The position numbers were made by a program, and so were the translations under genes. From Paraburkholderia ginsengiterrae (lineage in GTDB: Bacteria; Pseudomonadota; Gammaproteobacteria; Burkholderiales; Burkholderiaceae): DNA of 64,000 nucleotides. The stretch lies in the NCBI RefSeq assembly GCF_001645125.1, contig NZ_LXKA01000371.1:186001-250000 (forward strand), read 5' to 3'. Under the pieces are notes generated by a model. That model did no database searches. It saw nothing but the letters and a program-made list of their open reading frames with translations, and had not been told where the DNA came from. Shown piece by piece: positions 34,813-43,544 of the stretch. Within the stretch, counting starts at the first letter, position 1; each line of letters begins with the position of its first letter.

Positions 34813-35733
34813 ATGTCCCTCACCCAACGTCAACAGGGCGCCATCACGCTGGCCAGCGGCGGGCTGCTGATGGGCACGATCGGCGTCTTCGTCGAGGAGG
34901 CGCGGCTCGGCGCGCTGACGCTCGTGTTCTTTCGCTGCCTGTTCGGCTTTCTCTCGCTCGCCGCGTATTGCGCGTGGAAGGGCTACTTCACGCGCGCGCA
35001 TTTCACGCGCCGCACCGCCATGCTGGCGCTGATCTCCGGTGTGCTGATGGTCACGCAATGGGTCGGCTTCTTCGACGCGATCCATCGCACCAGCATCGCG
35101 GTTGCGACGGTGGTGTTCCACGTGCAGCCGTTCTGGGTCGTGCTGATCGGCGCGGCGCTCTTCAAAGAGCGGCTCGGCGCGGACCGGCTGGGCTGGATCG
35201 CGACGGCATTCGTCGGACTCGTGCTAGCGTCGGGTGTCGCGGCCACGGAGCATTTACAGGGCCATACGAGCTATCTGATCGGCATTGGCGAAGCGTTGGC
35301 CGGGTCGGTGCTCTATGCGAGCGTGACGCTGATCGCCAAGGGGCTCGGCGATTTGCGGCCGCATCTGCTCACGCTCGCGCAATGTGCGGTCGGCGTGGTG
35401 TGTCTGCCGTTCATCGCGCCGCTCACCGCCGTGCATATCGGCCCGATGCAATGGTTCTGGCTGATCGGCATGGGCGTGCTGCATACGGGGCTTTCGTACG
35501 TGCTGATTTACGGCGCGCTGCCCAAGCTGAGCACGCCGATCATTGCTGTTCTGCTGTTCGTCTATCCGTTGACGGCAATCGTGGTCGATGCGGTGGTGTA
35601 CGGGCGGGCGTTGTCGATGCCGCAACTCGCGGGCATGGCATTGATCGTGACCGCGAGCCTTGGAGTAAATCTCGGTTGGCCGCTGTTGTCGTTGTGGCGT
35701 CCCGGTGGGCGCGCGCGGCGTCACGCGGACTGA
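34813..35733 (+). CDS. EamA/DMT-family transporter
   Basis: Inner-membrane protein of 306 residues with ten predicted helices in two EamA repeats (about 5-130 and 145-285). DMT proteins export amino acids or other metabolites, or exchange them. ATG 34813 has GGAG upstream; an earlier in-frame start would add 16 residues without a ribosome site. It is divergent from a LysR gene and closed by a strong terminator at 35782. Confidence 0.88.
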   Translation: MSLTQRQQGAITLASGGLLMGTIGVFVEEARLGALTLVFFRCLFGFLSLAAYCAWKGYFTRAHFTRRTAMLALISGVLMVTQWVGFFDAIHRTSIAVATVVFHVQPFWVVLIGAALFKERLGADRLGWIATAFVGLVLASGVAATEHLQGHTSYLIGIGEALAGSVLYASVTLIAKGLGDLRPHLLTLAQCAVGVVCLPFIAPLTAVHIGPMQWFWLIGMGVLHTGLSYVLIYGALPKLSTPIIAVLLFVYPLTAIVVDAVVYGRALSMPQLAGMALIVTASLGVNLGWPLLSLWRPGGRARRHAD

Positions 35734-35781
35734 GACTCGGGCTGAGACGCGGGCACCGCGCCTCGCCGGCACGCTCAACGG

Positions 35782-35810
35782 AAAACCGGGCGTTGCGCCC
35801 GGTTTTTTTT
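35782..35810 (+). terminator. Strong intrinsic terminator of the EamA gene
   Basis: ACCGGGCG-TTG-CGCCCGGT forms an 8-bp stem, extended by AAAA/TTTT, and is followed by a run of eight T. It ends the rightward EamA transcript. The A-run on the other side gives some bidirectional activity for yoeB, whose stop codon overlaps the last T. Confidence 0.9.
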
Positions 35811-36060
35811 AGCCGTCGTAGTGAAAGCGGCATGCCAGCACGTAGATCTTTCCGTCTCTCGGCAAGTAGACCAGACGATCGGCGTGCGTGATGCGACGCG
35901 ACCAGAACCCGCTCAGACTGCCGGCCAATGGCTCCGGTTTTCCCGTGCCGTGATACGGATCGCGCCGGCACTCCTCAAGCAACGTATTAATCTTGCGCAA
36001 GACCTTGCGGTCGGCCTCTTGCCAATACAGATAGTCGTCCCACGCTTCGTCGGTGAACAT
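35809..36060 (-). CDS. yoeB: YoeB-type mRNA-interferase toxin (Txe/YoeB)
   Basis: Ribosome-dependent endoribonuclease toxin of 83 residues, matching the 84 of E. coli YoeB. It begins FTDEAWDDYLYWQEADRKVLRKIN and ends CRFHYDG. The catalytic set is visible: Glu in KPEPL, Arg in WSRRI and the terminal His-Tyr. The ATG at 36060 lies 10 bases after the yefM stop. A longer in-frame ATG at 36114 would overlap yefM by 44 bases and add 18 residues; the shorter form fits the family better. Its activity is held in check by the YefM protein. Confidence 0.9.
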   Translation of the reverse strand: MFTDEAWDDYLYWQEADRKVLRKINTLLEECRRDPYHGTGKPEPLAGSLSGFWSRRITHADRLVYLPRDGKIYVLACRFHYDG

Positions 36061-36070
36061 AAAAATACTG

Positions 36071-36364
36071 TCAGCCTTGGCGGCCTCCTCGTTTCGGCTT
36101 CTGTGTTTGTTCATCGGTCAGCAGTTCGCGCGCGGACGCACCGCCGGCATTCAACTGAGCGATAGACCTGGCGAGCCGCTGGGCATTCTTCGACGAGCTC
36201 AACAGATACAGCGTCTCCTGCATCGCGTTGAAATCCTCGAGCGAAACCATGACCACATTTTCGCCACTCTGCCGCGTGATCAGCGTGGGAATGTGATCGC
36301 GGCAGACGTCGTCCATCGCTTGCTTAAAGCCGGCACGCGCCTCGCTGTAAGTAAGGACGTTCAT
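36071..36364 (-). CDS. yefM: YefM-type antitoxin (Phd/YefM family)
   Basis: Antitoxin and autorepressor of 97 residues. The N-terminal DNA-binding part MNVLTYSEARAGFKQAMDDV and the ENVVMVSLEDFNAMQETLYLLSS core are classic YefM. The C-terminal tail, which wraps YoeB, is longer than in E. coli and Arg/Gly/Lys-rich at its end. The ATG at 36364 matches the family start; a TTG 15 codons earlier is in frame but unneeded. It probably represses its own promoter through the paired TGTAC sites at 36508-36525. Confidence 0.9.
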   Translation of the reverse strand: MNVLTYSEARAGFKQAMDDVCRDHIPTLITRQSGENVVMVSLEDFNAMQETLYLLSSSKNAQRLARSIAQLNAGGASARELLTDEQTQKPKRGGRQG

Positions 36365-36507
36365 TCGTTTTCTCGACCTGAGAGGTTTCCCTCCAGTCGC
36401 TCCTGTCAAAAGTTAGGGACGATTTCGCCGTTGCATGAATGCACTCTTGGACGACGAACCCGACGCGCCGCTCCAGGGAATGCTTAACGCTGGGACACGG
36501 CAATCAT

Positions 36508-36525
36508 TGTACAATCCTCTGTACG
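36508..36525. promoter_or_regulatory. yefM: YefM-type operator, paired TGTACA motifs
   Basis: TGTACA (36508-36513, inside the palindrome ATTGTACAAT) and TGTACG (36520-36525) lie exactly 12 bp centre to centre. E. coli YefM-YoeB binds long and short repeats with TGTACA cores at this spacing. On the minus strand the first overlaps a TACAAT -10-like box. The site is about 144 bp upstream of the yefM ATG, implying a long leader. Confidence 0.7.
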
Positions 36526-36622
36526 AAATTGCCACTCCCAGGCAACGCCCGAACACGTCACCTAACCGATAGAGAGGATGCCTGCGGAGATCCCGCCGCG
36601 CCACTCAGCCGAACGGCCAACC

Positions 36623-37936
36623 TTACTGCGGCAACGTTTCGCCCTTCGTCTCCGGTGCAAACGGAATCACGAACAGGCCGGCGACAAACGCGAGCGCGGT
36701 CAGCGCCACCGGCACCCCGAGCGTATGCATGTGGAGCACCGCCGCACCGAGCAGAAAGTTGACGCCGGCACCCACGAACCGCCCGAACGAGGTGCAAAAC
36801 GCAAACGCCGTCGCCCGCACACGGGTTTCGAACTGCTCCGGCAGCCACAAGCTGAACAGCGCGAAGTTGCCGCCGAAGAAACCCAGCACGAAGAGCCACG
36901 CGATGAACGGCGCGAGTCCGTTCGGCAGATAGAACGCCCAACCGAAGCTGCCGGCAATCGCCACCGCCATACCCATGAAATAGAACGCCAGCGTCTTCTT
37001 GCGGCCAATGCGCTCGGCGAGCGGCGGCAGCGCCAGGCAGCCGAGAATCGTCCCGATGGACAGCAGCCCCGTTGCCAGCGACGCGGTTTTGAGCGCCTCG
37101 CCCTTGGCCATGCCGGCCTTGGTCGCCAGTTGAATCACGGCGGACGGCTCGTAAACCGCCCCGGCCCACAAACCGATGATGGCGATCGTCAGGAGAATGC
37201 ACGCCACCCAGGTACGGCGCCGGTAGGCCGGCCCCATAATCTCGCGCAGCGGTGTGACCCGCACGGTTTGCGCTTCAGCCCGCGCTTCGGCTTTCTGCCA
37301 CTTGTCCGATTCCTTCACGCGCAGCAGAACCAGAATCGCGACCACTACCGGCACCGCTCCGGTCAGGAACATCGCGCGCCAGCCGTAATGCACGCCGATC
37401 GTGTAATTCAGCGCCGCGGCGAGAAAGAAGCCGGCGTAGTAGCCGGTTTGCAGATAGCCGGCGCCCATCTTGCGCCGGTCTTCCGGCCACGATTCCGCCA
37501 CATACGTTCCAGCCAGCGCCCACTCGCCGCCTATGCCCACCCCCGCGATGAAGCGATAGATGCCAAGCTCCCACACGTTGTGCGAAGTCGCCGCGAGCCC
37601 CGTGAAAATGGCGAACGTGAAGATGGTGCCGGCCAGCACCTTGGTGCGGCCGAAGCGATCGGCGAGCGGCCCCCAGATGAACGAGAGCCCCCACCCAACC
37701 AGGAACAGCGCGAATAGAATCGAACCGGCAAGGCCGACATTCGCCGGCGTGGCCGCATAGCCGGAACGCGGCAGCAGTTCGGTCAAGGCCGGTGTGAGCA
37801 CGAGTGCGTAGATGAACGAATCCATTCCGTCGAGCGTCCAGCCGGCCCAGGCACCCCAAAACCCTGCAATCTGCGAACCATTGAGCGGCGTGCGGCGCCG
37901 CGTGACCGACGTGCGATCGGTGAGTGAACTCATCAT
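36623..37936 (-). CDS. MFS transporter, metabolite:H+ symporter type (candidate malonate permease)
   Basis: Inner-membrane permease of 437 residues with 12 helices. The MFS loop motif GPLADRFGRTKVL follows helix 2 and a related LAERIGRKKTL follows helix 8. Helix 1 carries the Asp-rich WTLDGMDSF seen in carboxylate/aromatic-acid symporters. GGAGGAGC precedes the ATG pair. It is divergent from the GntR regulator of the malonate decarboxylase operon. No mdcL/mdcM transporter genes are present, so malonate uptake is a reasonable inference for this protein. Confidence 0.85.
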   Translation of the reverse strand: MMSSLTDRTSVTRRRTPLNGSQIAGFWGAWAGWTLDGMDSFIYALVLTPALTELLPRSGYAATPANVGLAGSILFALFLVGWGLSFIWGPLADRFGRTKVLAGTIFTFAIFTGLAATSHNVWELGIYRFIAGVGIGGEWALAGTYVAESWPEDRRKMGAGYLQTGYYAGFFLAAALNYTIGVHYGWRAMFLTGAVPVVVAILVLLRVKESDKWQKAEARAEAQTVRVTPLREIMGPAYRRRTWVACILLTIAIIGLWAGAVYEPSAVIQLATKAGMAKGEALKTASLATGLLSIGTILGCLALPPLAERIGRKKTLAFYFMGMAVAIAGSFGWAFYLPNGLAPFIAWLFVLGFFGGNFALFSLWLPEQFETRVRATAFAFCTSFGRFVGAGVNFLLGAAVLHMHTLGVPVALTALAFVAGLFVIPFAPETKGETLPQ

Positions 37937-38084
37937 GCTCCTCCAGCCCTACGGTTGATGTACGTAACTGAAACGACGAGATGGCGCGCTTGTTATGGAT
38001 CGGGTGTCCTTGCCCTTCGGGTGAGAAGACGGAGCAGACAGAGTTCTGGCGCTTCCGGGTTCGCTCACTTGCAAACGCGCATTT

Positions 38085-38094
38085 TTATATATAA
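38085..38094. promoter_or_regulatory. AT-rich palindrome at the GntR gene promoter
   Basis: TTATATATAA is a perfect palindrome inside an AT-rich island in the 169-bp divergent region between the MFS and GntR genes. It overlaps a TATAAT at 38090-38095, with TTGCAA 15 bases upstream. The GntR start codon is only 10 bases beyond the -10-like box, so the site could be an autoregulatory operator and the transcript nearly leaderless. Confidence 0.4.
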
Positions 38095-38105
38095 TATTTG
38101 AAATC

Positions 38106-38882
38106 ATGAACGACGCAATTAATGGTTTCCCCCTGGACGCCCCGGCGCACAGCTCGCTTTTACCGGCGGCGGCGCCGCGTGAGAGCACGTCCCGCATGAT
38201 CGCGGAGGCGCTGCGGGCGGCGATTGTCGACGGCACGCTGGAGCCAGGCGCGCCGCTGCGGCAAGACGCCATCGCGCGGCACTTCTCGGTCAGCGCTATT
38301 CCCGTGCGTGAGGCTTTGCGGCAGCTCGAGAGTGAAGGCTGGGCCAAAGCCGCAGTGAATAAAGGCGCAACGGTCGCGCCTTTGTCGGCGCAGGAAGCGC
38401 GCGAGATCTACGAGATCCGCTCCGCGCTGGAGAGCCTCGCCATCGGGCTTGCGATTCCCAATCACACGGCGGCCACGCTGAGCGAATCCGCCGGTCTGTG
38501 CCGCGCCGCCGAGCGCGAAGCGGACCCCTCGTTGTACGTCGCGCGCAATGTCGCGTTTCACACGAGCCTGTATGCGCCGGCTGCCCGGCCGCAACTCGAG
38601 GAAATGATCGGAGCGCTGCACCGGCGCGGTGAAAGATATTTGCGCCTGAAGTTCGGCTTGCCATTGCACAAGGGCGAATCCGACAAAGAACACGCGGCAA
38701 TACTCGACGCCGTCGAGCGCCAGGACATCCCTACCGCGCAGGCGCTGGTCGCCGCGCACCTGCTGGGCACCGGCGATCTGCTTTTTCGTTTCCTGACCGA
38801 GCGCGCCGAGGCTGAAGCCGCGCTCGCCAAACAAGCCAGGCCGCGCGGCAGACGCGCGCGCACCACTACCGGGAGTGATTGA
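38106..38882 (+). CDS. GntR-family (FadR subgroup) regulator, probable regulator of malonate genes
   Basis: DNA-binding protein of 258 residues. The wHTH covers about 28-95 (MIAEALRAAIVDGTLEPGAPLRQDAIARHFSVSAIPVREALRQLE); the helical FCD effector domain follows to about 230; the tail is Arg-rich. The malonate operon of Acinetobacter is repressed by a GntR protein (MdcY). The position here, 4 bp before mdcA and divergent from an MFS permease, fits the same job. No ribosome site precedes the ATG. Confidence 0.88.
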   Translation: MNDAINGFPLDAPAHSSLLPAAAPRESTSRMIAEALRAAIVDGTLEPGAPLRQDAIARHFSVSAIPVREALRQLESEGWAKAAVNKGATVAPLSAQEAREIYEIRSALESLAIGLAIPNHTAATLSESAGLCRAAEREADPSLYVARNVAFHTSLYAPAARPQLEEMIGALHRRGERYLRLKFGLPLHKGESDKEHAAILDAVERQDIPTAQALVAAHLLGTGDLLFRFLTERAEAEAALAKQARPRGRRARTTTGSD

Positions 38883-38886
38883 TCCG

Positions 38887-40548
38887 ATGAACCGACCCGC
38901 CGAAGCGCCGCCCGCCGCACGCTCATGGACTACGCGTCGCGACGAAAAGAATCGTCGCCTCGCGGCCATTGCACCCTGGCTGGAAGACGGCGTACTGCCG
39001 CCAAACCGCATCGTCGACGCACTCGAAACGCTGATTCAACCGGGCGACCGCGTCGCCCTCGAAGGCGACAACCAGAAGCAGGCCGACTTCCTGTCCCGCT
39101 CGTTCGCCAAAGTCGATCCGCAAAAAATTCACGACGTGCACCTGCTGATTTCCAGCATTAGTCGTCCTGAGCATCTGACGCTGTTCGAACGCGGCATCGC
39201 GCACAAGGTCGATTTTTCGTTCGCCGGTCCGCAGAGCTTGCGGGTCGCGCAACTGCTCGAAGACGGTCAACTGGAAATCGGCGCGATCTACACCTACGTC
39301 GAGCTGTACGCGCGCATGTTCGTGGATCTGACGCCGCAGGTTGCGCTGCTGTGCGCGGAAAAAGCCGACCGTCACGGCAATCTGTACACCGGCCCGAATA
39401 CCGAAGACACCCCCACCATCGCCGAAGCTGCCGCGTTCCGTCACGGCATCGTGATCGTGCAGGTCAACGAGATCGTCGACGAACTACCGCGCGTCGACAT
39501 TCCGGGTTCGTGGGTGGACGTGGTCGTGCAGGCGGATCGGCCCTTCGCCGTCGAGCCGCTGTTCACACGCGACCCGCGCCATATCGGCGACCTGCAGGTG
39601 CTCACCGCCATGATGGTGATTCGCGGCATCTACGAGCCGTATGGCGTCACGTCGCTCAATCACGGCATTGGCTTCGACACCGCCGCGATCGAATTGCTGC
39701 TGCCCACGTATGGCGAGTCGCTCGGCCTGAAGGGCAAGATCTGCCGCAACTGGACACTCAATCCGCACCCCACCATGATTCCCGCGATCGAGTCGGGCTG
39801 GGTCGAGAGCATTCACTGCTTTGGCAGCGAGGTCGGCATGGAGGCGTACATCGAGGCACGTCCCGACGTCTTTTTCACCGGCAACGACGGCAGCCTGCGC
39901 TCGAACCGCGTGCTGTGCCAACTGGCCGGCCAATACGGCGTCGATCTGTTTATCGGCTCGACCTTGCAGATCGATGCCGACGCGAATTCGTCCACCGTCA
40001 CGCGCGGTCGGCTGGCCGGTTTCGGCGGCGCGCCCAACATGGGCCACGATCCGCGCGGCCGGCGCCATTCGAGCGAGGCGTGGCTCAAGCTGCTGAAAGA
40101 TCAGGCTCCGGTGTCGCGCGGCCAGAAGCTCGTCGTGCAGATGGCCGAGACCTACAAGAAAGGCGGTGAACCGACTTTCGTCGATGAACTCGACGCCGTG
40201 GCGGTCGGCGCAAAAAGCGGCATGCCGATAGCGCCCGTCATGATCTACGGCGACGACGTCAGCCATGTCGTCACCGAAGAAGGCATCGCGCATCTGCACA
40301 AGGCCGAAGGTGTCGACGAGCGCCGCGCGGCGCTCGCCGCCGTAGCCGGCGTAACGCCGATCGGGCTGCGCGCGAAGCCGGAGAAAACGGCGGAACTGCG
40401 CCGGCGCGGTGTCGTCGCTTATCCCGAGGATCTCGGCATTCGGCGCGGCGAAGCGAAGCGTTCGCTGCTGGCGGCACGCAGCATCGACGATCTGGTGACG
40501 TGGTCGGGCGGTCTGTACGCGCCGCCGGCGCGCTTCAGGAGCTGGTAA
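38887..40548 (+). CDS. mdcA: Malonate decarboxylase alpha subunit (acetyl-S-ACP:malonate ACP transferase)
   Basis: Cytoplasmic CoA-transferase-like subunit of 553 residues, the usual MdcA length. It swaps acetyl for malonyl on the ACP subunit so that malonate can be decarboxylated without CoA. Recognisable blocks include ALETLIQPGDRVALEGDNQKQADFLSR near 40-70 and LNHGIGFDTAAIELLLPTYGES in the middle. ATG 38887 is used; a GTG four codons earlier overlapping the upstream stop is possible. Heads the tight run mdcABCDEGH. Confidence 0.95.
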   Translation: MNRPAEAPPAARSWTTRRDEKNRRLAAIAPWLEDGVLPPNRIVDALETLIQPGDRVALEGDNQKQADFLSRSFAKVDPQKIHDVHLLISSISRPEHLTLFERGIAHKVDFSFAGPQSLRVAQLLEDGQLEIGAIYTYVELYARMFVDLTPQVALLCAEKADRHGNLYTGPNTEDTPTIAEAAAFRHGIVIVQVNEIVDELPRVDIPGSWVDVVVQADRPFAVEPLFTRDPRHIGDLQVLTAMMVIRGIYEPYGVTSLNHGIGFDTAAIELLLPTYGESLGLKGKICRNWTLNPHPTMIPAIESGWVESIHCFGSEVGMEAYIEARPDVFFTGNDGSLRSNRVLCQLAGQYGVDLFIGSTLQIDADANSSTVTRGRLAGFGGAPNMGHDPRGRRHSSEAWLKLLKDQAPVSRGQKLVVQMAETYKKGGEPTFVDELDAVAVGAKSGMPIAPVMIYGDDVSHVVTEEGIAHLHKAEGVDERRAALAAVAGVTPIGLRAKPEKTAELRRRGVVAYPEDLGIRRGEAKRSLLAARSIDDLVTWSGGLYAPPARFRSW

Positions 40549-40550
40549 GC

Positions 40551-41543
40551 ATGGCGCCCGCTGCCTTGCTTTCTCGTGCGCAAGCGCCGTGCGCTCGTCC
40601 CCTAGGCGTGACGCCGCCGGATGCACATGCAGACGTCGCCAACGCGCTGCACGCTGCAGCCCGCGCCGTCCACATCGCGTCCACGCCCAGCGACGCGCAA
40701 CTGGCCCGTTACGCCGTCACCGCGCTGATCGAAGAAGCCCGGCTCACGCCCAAGCCCGCGCTGGTCGACCAGCGCGGCAGCGGCGCGCATCGCGACCTCG
40801 ATCTCGACATCATGCTGCGCTCGGCGAACGCGCTCGAACCCACGTTTGCGGCCCTCGCACGCGCCGCGCGGCACCGTGGCGAACCGTCCGCCGTATTGCG
40901 CACCGAGCTCGCGCAAATCGGCCGAGCCGGCGAGCAGGACATGCTTCTCGCAACCGGCGGCAGCAACGCGCATCGTGGCGCGATCTGGATCATCGGCTTG
41001 CTGGTCGCGGGCGCGGCGCTGCCCGGCGGCGTGACGCGCCTCGCCTCGCCGCAAATCGCCGCACGCGCCGCGCAGATCGCCTGCTTCCCGGACCGCTTCG
41101 CCGCGCCGTCCAACAGTCACGGCGAGCGCGCGCGTCAGCGCTACCAGGTAGGCGGCGCGCGCCGTGAAGCGCAGGACGGCTTCCCGCACGTCATCCATAC
41201 CGGCCTGCCCGCGTTGCTCGCGGCGCGCGAACGCGGCGTCCACGAAAACGCCGCGCGTCTCGACGCCCTGCTCTCGATCATCGCGACACTCGACGACACC
41301 TGCCTGCTGCACCGTGCCGGCCTGGCGGGTTTGCACGCCGGGCAGCGCGGCGCGCAACGCGTGCTCGCGGCCGGAGGAAGCTCGACGCCCGCGGGCCGCG
41401 CCGCACTTGCCGCACTCGAACACGCACTGCTGTCGCTCAACGCCTCGCCTGGCGGCGCAGCGGATCTGCTCGCCGCCACTCTCTTTCTCGACATGCTGGC
41501 GCATCACGACGCCGGCCGGAGCCCGGAATCATGGAACATCTGA
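40551..41543 (+). CDS. mdcB: Triphosphoribosyl-dephospho-CoA synthase
   Basis: Makes 2'-(5''-triphosphoribosyl)-3'-dephospho-CoA from dephospho-CoA and ATP, the precursor of the ACP prosthetic group. The protein has 330 residues. CitG-family motifs seen are EEARLTPKPALVDQRGSGAHRDLD (about 62-85) and GSNAHRGAIW. AGGAGC is placed well before the ATG, which follows the mdcA stop by 2 bp. The end overlaps mdcC by 13 bases. Confidence 0.93.
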   Translation: MAPAALLSRAQAPCARPLGVTPPDAHADVANALHAAARAVHIASTPSDAQLARYAVTALIEEARLTPKPALVDQRGSGAHRDLDLDIMLRSANALEPTFAALARAARHRGEPSAVLRTELAQIGRAGEQDMLLATGGSNAHRGAIWIIGLLVAGAALPGGVTRLASPQIAARAAQIACFPDRFAAPSNSHGERARQRYQVGGARREAQDGFPHVIHTGLPALLAARERGVHENAARLDALLSIIATLDDTCLLHRAGLAGLHAGQRGAQRVLAAGGSSTPAGRAALAALEHALLSLNASPGGAADLLAATLFLDMLAHHDAGRSPESWNI

Positions 41544-41845
41544 CCTTCGACTATCCGGCACAACGCGCCGTCACGACCCGCGCCCATGTCGGCGTGGTGG
41601 GCTCGGGCGACCTGGAAGTGCTGCTCTCGCCCGTCACGCAGGACGGCGCGCTGTCCGCGCATGTGGTTGTGCGCACCAGCGTGGACGGCTACAGCCACAT
41701 CTGGAAAAGCGTGCTCGACCGCTTTTTCACGCGCTACGACGGCGCCGCGCAAATCGAAATCAACGACTTCGGCGCGACGCCAGGTGTAGTGGCGCTGCGC
41801 CTGGCCGAAGCCGTCGAAGCCGCGGAACAGGGAGGCGACGCATGA
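41531..41845 (+). CDS. mdcC: Malonate decarboxylase acyl-carrier subunit (delta)
   Basis: Small ACP-like subunit of 104 residues that carries the malonyl/acetyl thioester on its phosphoribosyl-dephospho-CoA arm. The Ser attachment site is expected in the GVVGSGDLEVLL segment near 25-36, where the family has a conserved SGD motif. It overlaps mdcB and ends with an ATGA overlap with mdcD, so translation is coupled throughout. Confidence 0.93.
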   Translation: MEHLTFDYPAQRAVTTRAHVGVVGSGDLEVLLSPVTQDGALSAHVVVRTSVDGYSHIWKSVLDRFFTRYDGAAQIEINDFGATPGVVALRLAEAVEAAEQGGDA

Positions 41846-42729
41846 ACACGGTTGCGATGACCACTTCTCCCGCATCGATGCTGCGCAACAGTTTCATCGA
41901 ACTGCCGGCGCGCGAGCGCGCCCGCGCGCTGCTTGATCCGGGGACCTTCCGCGAACTGCTCGGCCCGTTCGACAAGATCGAGTCGCCGTGGCTGCCGCTG
42001 CAAGGCATCGTTTGCCAGGCGGATGACGGTTGCGTGATCGCACGTGGCACCATCGATGGCGAACCGGCTGTGGTTGCGGCGATCGAGTCCGCGTTCCAGG
42101 GCGGCAGTATCGGCGAAGTGTCGGGCAGCAAGATTGCCGCGGCGCTGGAGCTTGCCTTGCGCGATTGCGAACGCGGCAAGATCGTGCGCCCGGTCGTGCT
42201 GTTCGAAACCGGTGGCGTGAGGCTTCAGGAAGCCAATCTCGGTCTCGCCGTGATCGCAGAGATTCAGGCGGCGATTGTCGCGCTGCGCCGGCATGTGCCG
42301 GTGGTCGGCGTGATTGCGGGCATGGTGGGTTGCTTTGGCGGCATGTCGCTCGCGGCTGCGCTGTGCTCGTATCTGGTTGTGACGAAGCAAGGCCGGCTTG
42401 GCATGAACGGCCCCGAAGTGATCGAACAGGAAGCCGGCATCGAGGAGCTCGATTCCAGCGACCGGCGCCGCATATGGCATCTGATCGGCGGCGAACAGCG
42501 AGCGGCGACCGCGCTGGCAGACCGGCTAGTCGACGACGACGCCGACGCGGTCAGCACCGCCGTGCGCGCCGCCTTCGCGCAAGGTGTGCCGGGCGCGCAT
42601 CGCAGTGAGCAGGTCGAGGCTTTTCTGCAGCGCCTCACGCGAATCGATCCCGCCGGCGTTACGCCGGAATCCATGCGCGACGTGTTCAACGCGCAAACGC
42701 AAAACGCAGCGCGCAAGGAGCAAGCATGA
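41842..42729 (+). CDS. mdcD: Malonate decarboxylase beta subunit
   Basis: One of two carboxyltransferase-like subunits that decarboxylate malonyl-S-ACP. It has 295 residues. Crotonase-fold features are visible: GTIDGEPAVVAAIESAFQGGSIGEVSGSKIAAALELA and a glycine-rich oxyanion-hole region GMVGCFGGMSLAAALCSYLV. GGAGG lies upstream of ATG 41842. A longer frame extends back into mdcC but is not coding. Confidence 0.94.
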   Translation: MNTVAMTTSPASMLRNSFIELPARERARALLDPGTFRELLGPFDKIESPWLPLQGIVCQADDGCVIARGTIDGEPAVVAAIESAFQGGSIGEVSGSKIAAALELALRDCERGKIVRPVVLFETGGVRLQEANLGLAVIAEIQAAIVALRRHVPVVGVIAGMVGCFGGMSLAAALCSYLVVTKQGRLGMNGPEVIEQEAGIEELDSSDRRRIWHLIGGEQRAATALADRLVDDDADAVSTAVRAAFAQGVPGAHRSEQVEAFLQRLTRIDPAGVTPESMRDVFNAQTQNAARKEQA

Positions 42730-43544
42730 GCGACACAACACTCAGCCGCGGCGCGCTCTGGTTCCACGCGCTCGCCGGCGACTCATCCAGCCGGCCGCCC
42801 GTCTGGAGTAGCGACGCAACGCTAGGTGGCGAGACCGCGCGCTTCATCACGGTCGTGCCCGATCCCGCCAACCGGTTCCCGCGCGCGACCGACAATGTCG
42901 TCGGCCTCGAACAGGGCTGGCAACTCGCGCGGGCCGTACGCGATGCGATCGCGCGGGACGCAGCGAGCGCCACCCGCCGCCCCATCGTCGCAATCGTCGA
43001 TGTGAAAAGCCAGGCCTACGGTTATCGCGAAGAAATGCTCGGCATTCACCTCGCCTGCGCCGCGGCGGTCGACGCGTATGCGTCGGCGCGCGAAGCCGGT
43101 CATCCGGTGATCGCGCTGATTGTCGGCCCGGCCATGTCGGGCGCATTCCTCGCGCACGGCTATCAGGCCAAGCGCATCGTCGCGCTCGACGCACCCGGCA
43201 CCATGGTTCACGCCATGGGCAAAGAAGCGGCGGCACGCGTCACGCGCCGCACGGTCGAAGCGCTCGACGAACTCGGCGAAACCATTGTGCCGATGTCTTA
43301 TTCGATGGCGTCGTTCGCGAAGCTCGGGCTGCTCGATCAGCTGATCGGCGGCGTCGATGCCGACGCGCCGGACTCCGCGCAAATCGAGCGCGTGCGTCAG
43401 GTATTGATCGAGCAGATTCGCAGCGCGCGCGACGACGGCCGCCGCAACCTGGCGCATCGGCTGGAATCGGATGCGGCGCGAACAAACCGCGCGGCGTCGA
43501 TTGAAGTGCGCCGGCGTCTCGCCGAACAATGGGATGCCGTGTGA
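42726..43544 (+). CDS. mdcE: Malonate decarboxylase gamma subunit
   Basis: Partner of MdcD in the decarboxylase, 272 residues. Family segments include IVDVKSQAYGYREEMLGIHLACAAAVDAYASAREAGHPVIALIVGPAMSGAFLAHGYQA and MVHAMGKEAAARVT. ATGA overlap with mdcD and TGATG overlap with mdcG keep the run coupled. Confidence 0.94.
   Translation: MSDTTLSRGALWFHALAGDSSSRPPVWSSDATLGGETARFITVVPDPANRFPRATDNVVGLEQGWQLARAVRDAIARDAASATRRPIVAIVDVKSQAYGYREEMLGIHLACAAAVDAYASAREAGHPVIALIVGPAMSGAFLAHGYQAKRIVALDAPGTMVHAMGKEAAARVTRRTVEALDELGETIVPMSYSMASFAKLGLLDQLIGGVDADAPDSAQIERVRQVLIEQIRSARDDGRRNLAHRLESDAARTNRAASIEVRRRLAEQWDAV

Noticed and set aside
36506-36515. ATTGTACAAT as an operator for the malonate GntR regulator
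   Set aside because: It resembles a GntR-type palindrome but lies beyond the end of the MFS gene; the second TGTAC motif at 12-bp spacing and position upstream of yefM favour YefM.
41164-42729. MdcD as a 521-residue protein with a long N-terminal extension
   Set aside because: The extra part overlaps mdcB and mdcC out of frame and is Arg-rich; ATG 41842 with GGAGG gives the normal length.
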